Assembly (NCBI RefSeq): GCF_016908465.1
Contig: NZ_JAFBDY010000001.1
Location: 310,001 to 374,000, forward strand
Source: Lysinibacillus composti
GTDB taxonomy: Bacteria; Bacillota; Bacilli; Bacillales_A; Planococcaceae
Reading direction: 5' to 3'
Length of the DNA: 64,000 bases
The position numbers and the translations under genes were made by a program. This document shows positions 62,600-64,000 of the stretch, one piece after another; position 1 is the stretch's first letter; each line of letters starts with the position of its first letter. The notes below the pieces were generated by a model that worked only from the letters and a program-made list of their open reading frames with translations, did no database searches and was not told where the DNA came from.

Positions 62600-62856
62600 G
62601 GGGAGAGAACGTTAAAAACGTCGCCGAAGGAGCAAATAGGAATACTATGAATCTCTCAGGCAAAAAGACTCGTACAGGACGCAACTCTGGAGAGCGCTGT
62701 TATATTGCAAGAGCAGCCACCAAAGGGGAAAGCCTATGATTAGCATTGCCAATCTTTCGTATAGACCGACCTGTTTTAATTTCAGGTACCTATAAAAAGA
62801 GGCAATAGTTTCATTCATCTAAGAGTAGGTGTAACTTTCAGGTACAAGGACAGAGA
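62600..62856 (+). ncRNA. Tandem glycine riboswitch
   Basis: Aptamer 1 starts GGGGAGAG and has CGCCGAAGGAGCAA, then ATCTCTCAGGCAAAAAGAC and ACGCAACTCTGGAGAG. Aptamer 2 has CACCAAAGGGGAAAG and, after an expanded arm, ACTTTCAGGTACAAGGACAGAG. The second aptamer contains about 100 bases between these halves, longer than aptamer 1, with nested pairs ATTGCC/GGCAAT, TATAG/CTATA and ACCTG/CAGGT. Glycine binding should turn on gcvT. The 140 bases before it hold no recognisable feature. Confidence 0.9.
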
Positions 62857-62895
62857 ATTCCTCAATTACATGAGGGGTTCGTCTGTCTTTTTTTA
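62848..62895 (+). terminator. Expression-platform terminator before gcvT
   Basis: GACAGA pairs with TCTGTC and GAA-CCTCA with TGAGG-TTC, followed by eight T residues. It overlaps the 3' stem of aptamer 2, so it should form without glycine and be disrupted with it. Confidence 0.85.
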
Positions 62896-62956
62896 TGCAC
62901 ATTTGAATCCCTTATGCATTTGTAACTTAGTACTGTGAATTTTAAGGAGGATCATA

Positions 62957-64000
62957 ATGGGGACTGAACTAAAAAGAACACCGCTATTTGATGAGTATTC
63001 AAAATATGGTGGCAAAACAATTGATTTTGGTGGCTGGGAGTTGCCTGTACAATTTTCTTCAATAAAAGAGGAGCATGATGCAGTCCGCAATAGTGCTGGT
63101 CTATTTGATGTATCCCATATGGGGGAAATCTTTGTAGAAGGTAAAGATGCTCTTAGCTATTTACAGAAACTGTTATCAAATGACATTTCTAAAATTTCAA
63201 TTGGTGGAGCTCAATATAATTTAATGTGCTATGAAAATGGCGGTGTCGTTGACGACCTTTTAGTATATCGCCTTGACGAAGATCGTTACTTATTATGTGT
63301 GAACGCAGCTAATATTGAAAAAGACTTTGATTGGATGAAACAGCAAGCTGAAGGTGATGTAGAGATTGTAAATAAATCAAATGATTATGCACAAATTGCT
63401 TTGCAAGGACCGCTTTCAGAACAAGTTCTTCAAACATTAACATCAACAAATTTATCTGAAATTAAATATTTTAAATTCCAAGAGAATGTGGAAATTGCTG
63501 GACAAGCTGTATTAGTTTCACGTAGTGGATACACAGGGGAAGATGGTTTTGAACTTTACGGTGAACCTTCCGCGATTATAGATCTTTGGGGGAAAATTTT
63601 AGAAGCTGGTAAAGAACAAGGTGTCGTTCCAGCTGGCTTAGGTGCTCGTGACACTTTAAGATTTGAAGCATGTCTCCCATTATATGGTCAAGAATTATCA
63701 AAAGATATTACTCCGCTTGAAGCTGGTGTAGGTTTTGCTGTAAAGCTACAAAAAGAAAGCGACTTTATTGGCAAAGAAGCACTAAAGGCTCAGAAGGAAG
63801 CTGGATTAGCTAGAAAAATAGTCGGAATTGAAATGATTGATAAAGGAATTCCACGTCATGGCTATAAAGTATTTAAAGATGGAGAACAAATTGGTGAAAT
63901 CACAACTGGTACTCAATCTCCATTAACTAAGCGAAACATCGGCTTGGTATTAATTGACTCAAAATACACTGAACTAGGAACTGAAGTTGAAGTTGAGATT
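62957..64000 (+). CDS. gcvT: Aminomethyltransferase (glycine cleavage T protein), 3' truncated by window
   Basis: The first 348 codons are present, without a stop, of an expected 365 or so. The N-terminus [30 protein letters not shown] and [12 protein letters not shown] are typical, as are [10 protein letters not shown] and [18 protein letters not shown]. It transfers the aminomethyl group of glycine to tetrahydrofolate with the P and H proteins. ATG follows AAGGAGG at 6 bases. Control is by the glycine riboswitch just upstream; gcvPA and gcvPB are expected next, outside the window. Confidence 0.95.
   Translation, partial: MGTELKRTPLFDEYSKYGGKTIDFGGWELPVQFSSIKEEHDAVRNSAGLFDVSHMGEIFVEGKDALSYLQKLLSNDISKISIGGAQYNLMCYENGGVVDDLLVYRLDEDRYLLCVNAANIEKDFDWMKQQAEGDVEIVNKSNDYAQIALQGPLSEQVLQTLTSTNLSEIKYFKFQENVEIAGQAVLVSRSGYTGEDGFELYGEPSAIIDLWGKILEAGKEQGVVPAGLGARDTLRFEACLPLYGQELSKDITPLEAGVGFAVKLQKESDFIGKEALKAQKEAGLARKIVGIEMIDKGIPRHGYKVFKDGEQIGEITTGTQSPLTKRNIGLVLIDSKYTELGTEVEVEI

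Noticed and set aside
62518-62739. 73-codon plus-strand frame
   Set aside because: It lies across aptamer 1 of the glycine riboswitch and has no ribosome site; the sequence is explained by RNA structure.
1-64000. tRNA, rRNA, CRISPR, IS or prophage genes
   Set aside because: I looked for cloverleaf ends with CCA, transposase or integrase motifs and regular spaced repeats and saw none that I could support.

Overview
The window is a low-GC Firmicute chromosome segment, about 64 kb, densely packed and mostly housekeeping. Strong AGGAGG-type ribosome sites, frequent TTG/GTG starts, SigA, a comG operon, lipoteichoic acid synthase and T-box/Zur/CcpA/PhoP-type control sites point to the Bacillales. 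Gene order follows the Bacillus subtilis ccpN-yqfL-dnaG-sigA-cccA-trmK-yqfO-ispH-yqfQ-cshB-nfo ... ispG-sodA-pbpA-pst ... ltaS-yqgX-comG-gcvT block almost gene for gene, with insertions. Protein sequences look like the Lysinibacillus/Solibacillus/Psychrobacillus side of the order; that placement is inference.

Layout. 1-4.3 kb: end of ccpN, yqfL, dnaG, rpoD. 4.4-8.8 kb: a membrane protein, an acyl-CoA dehydrogenase, cytochrome c, trmK, yqfO. 8.9-13.9 kb: an inserted C4-dicarboxylate module (transporter dctP, binding protein dctB, sensor dctS, regulator dctR) with a CcpA-type cre site and repeated candidate regulator sites between dctB and dctP. 13.9-19.8 kb: ispH, yqfQ, RNA helicase cshB, endonuclease IV, a D,D-carboxypeptidase, yqfT. 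19.9-22.0 kb: zinc uptake znuC-znuB-zur behind a Zur box. 22.2-26.0 kb: a cobalamin riboswitch followed by a six-gene operon for the lower-ligand stage of B12 synthesis (two CobU-like proteins, CobS, CobC, and a probable alpha-ribazole transporter/kinase pair). 26.4-28.5 kb: small genes of unknown role and an esterase-like protein lacking its nucleophile. 28.5-32.7 kb: yqfW, ispG, yqfZ, yqgB, yqgC, sodA.

32.9-39.0 kb is the most variable part: a small hydrophilic protein, patatin, a flavin-reductase-like stress protein, a secreted His-rich repeat protein, a MetE-like protein, a Ste24 peptidase, and three short reading-frame remnants that look like gene decay. 39.0-46.0 kb: pbpA and the complete pstS-pstC-pstA-pstB-phoU operon behind a five-repeat Pho box. 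46.1-48.5 kb: tryptophan T-box leader and trpE-trpG. 48.5-53.5 kb: glutathione peroxidase, a divergent MFS/LysR pair, a MltG-like/coiled-coil pair, rpmG, 5-formyl-THF cyclo-ligase and yqgQ. 53.8-57.9 kb: ltaS, yqgW, yqgX, yqgY and a Cys-containing winged-helix regulator. 58.1-61.9 kb: the full comGA-GG DNA-uptake pseudopilus operon. 61.9-64.0 kb: aroK, a tandem glycine riboswitch and the start of gcvT, cut by the window end.

I saw no insertion sequence, prophage, CRISPR array, defence island, tRNA or rRNA gene. The best candidates for something new are modest: the six-gene B12 operon with a split or duplicated CobU, the nucleophile-less esterase, the His-rich secreted repeat protein, a perfect palindrome over the cshB promoter region, an expanded second glycine aptamer, and a long nested hairpin behind yqfL.
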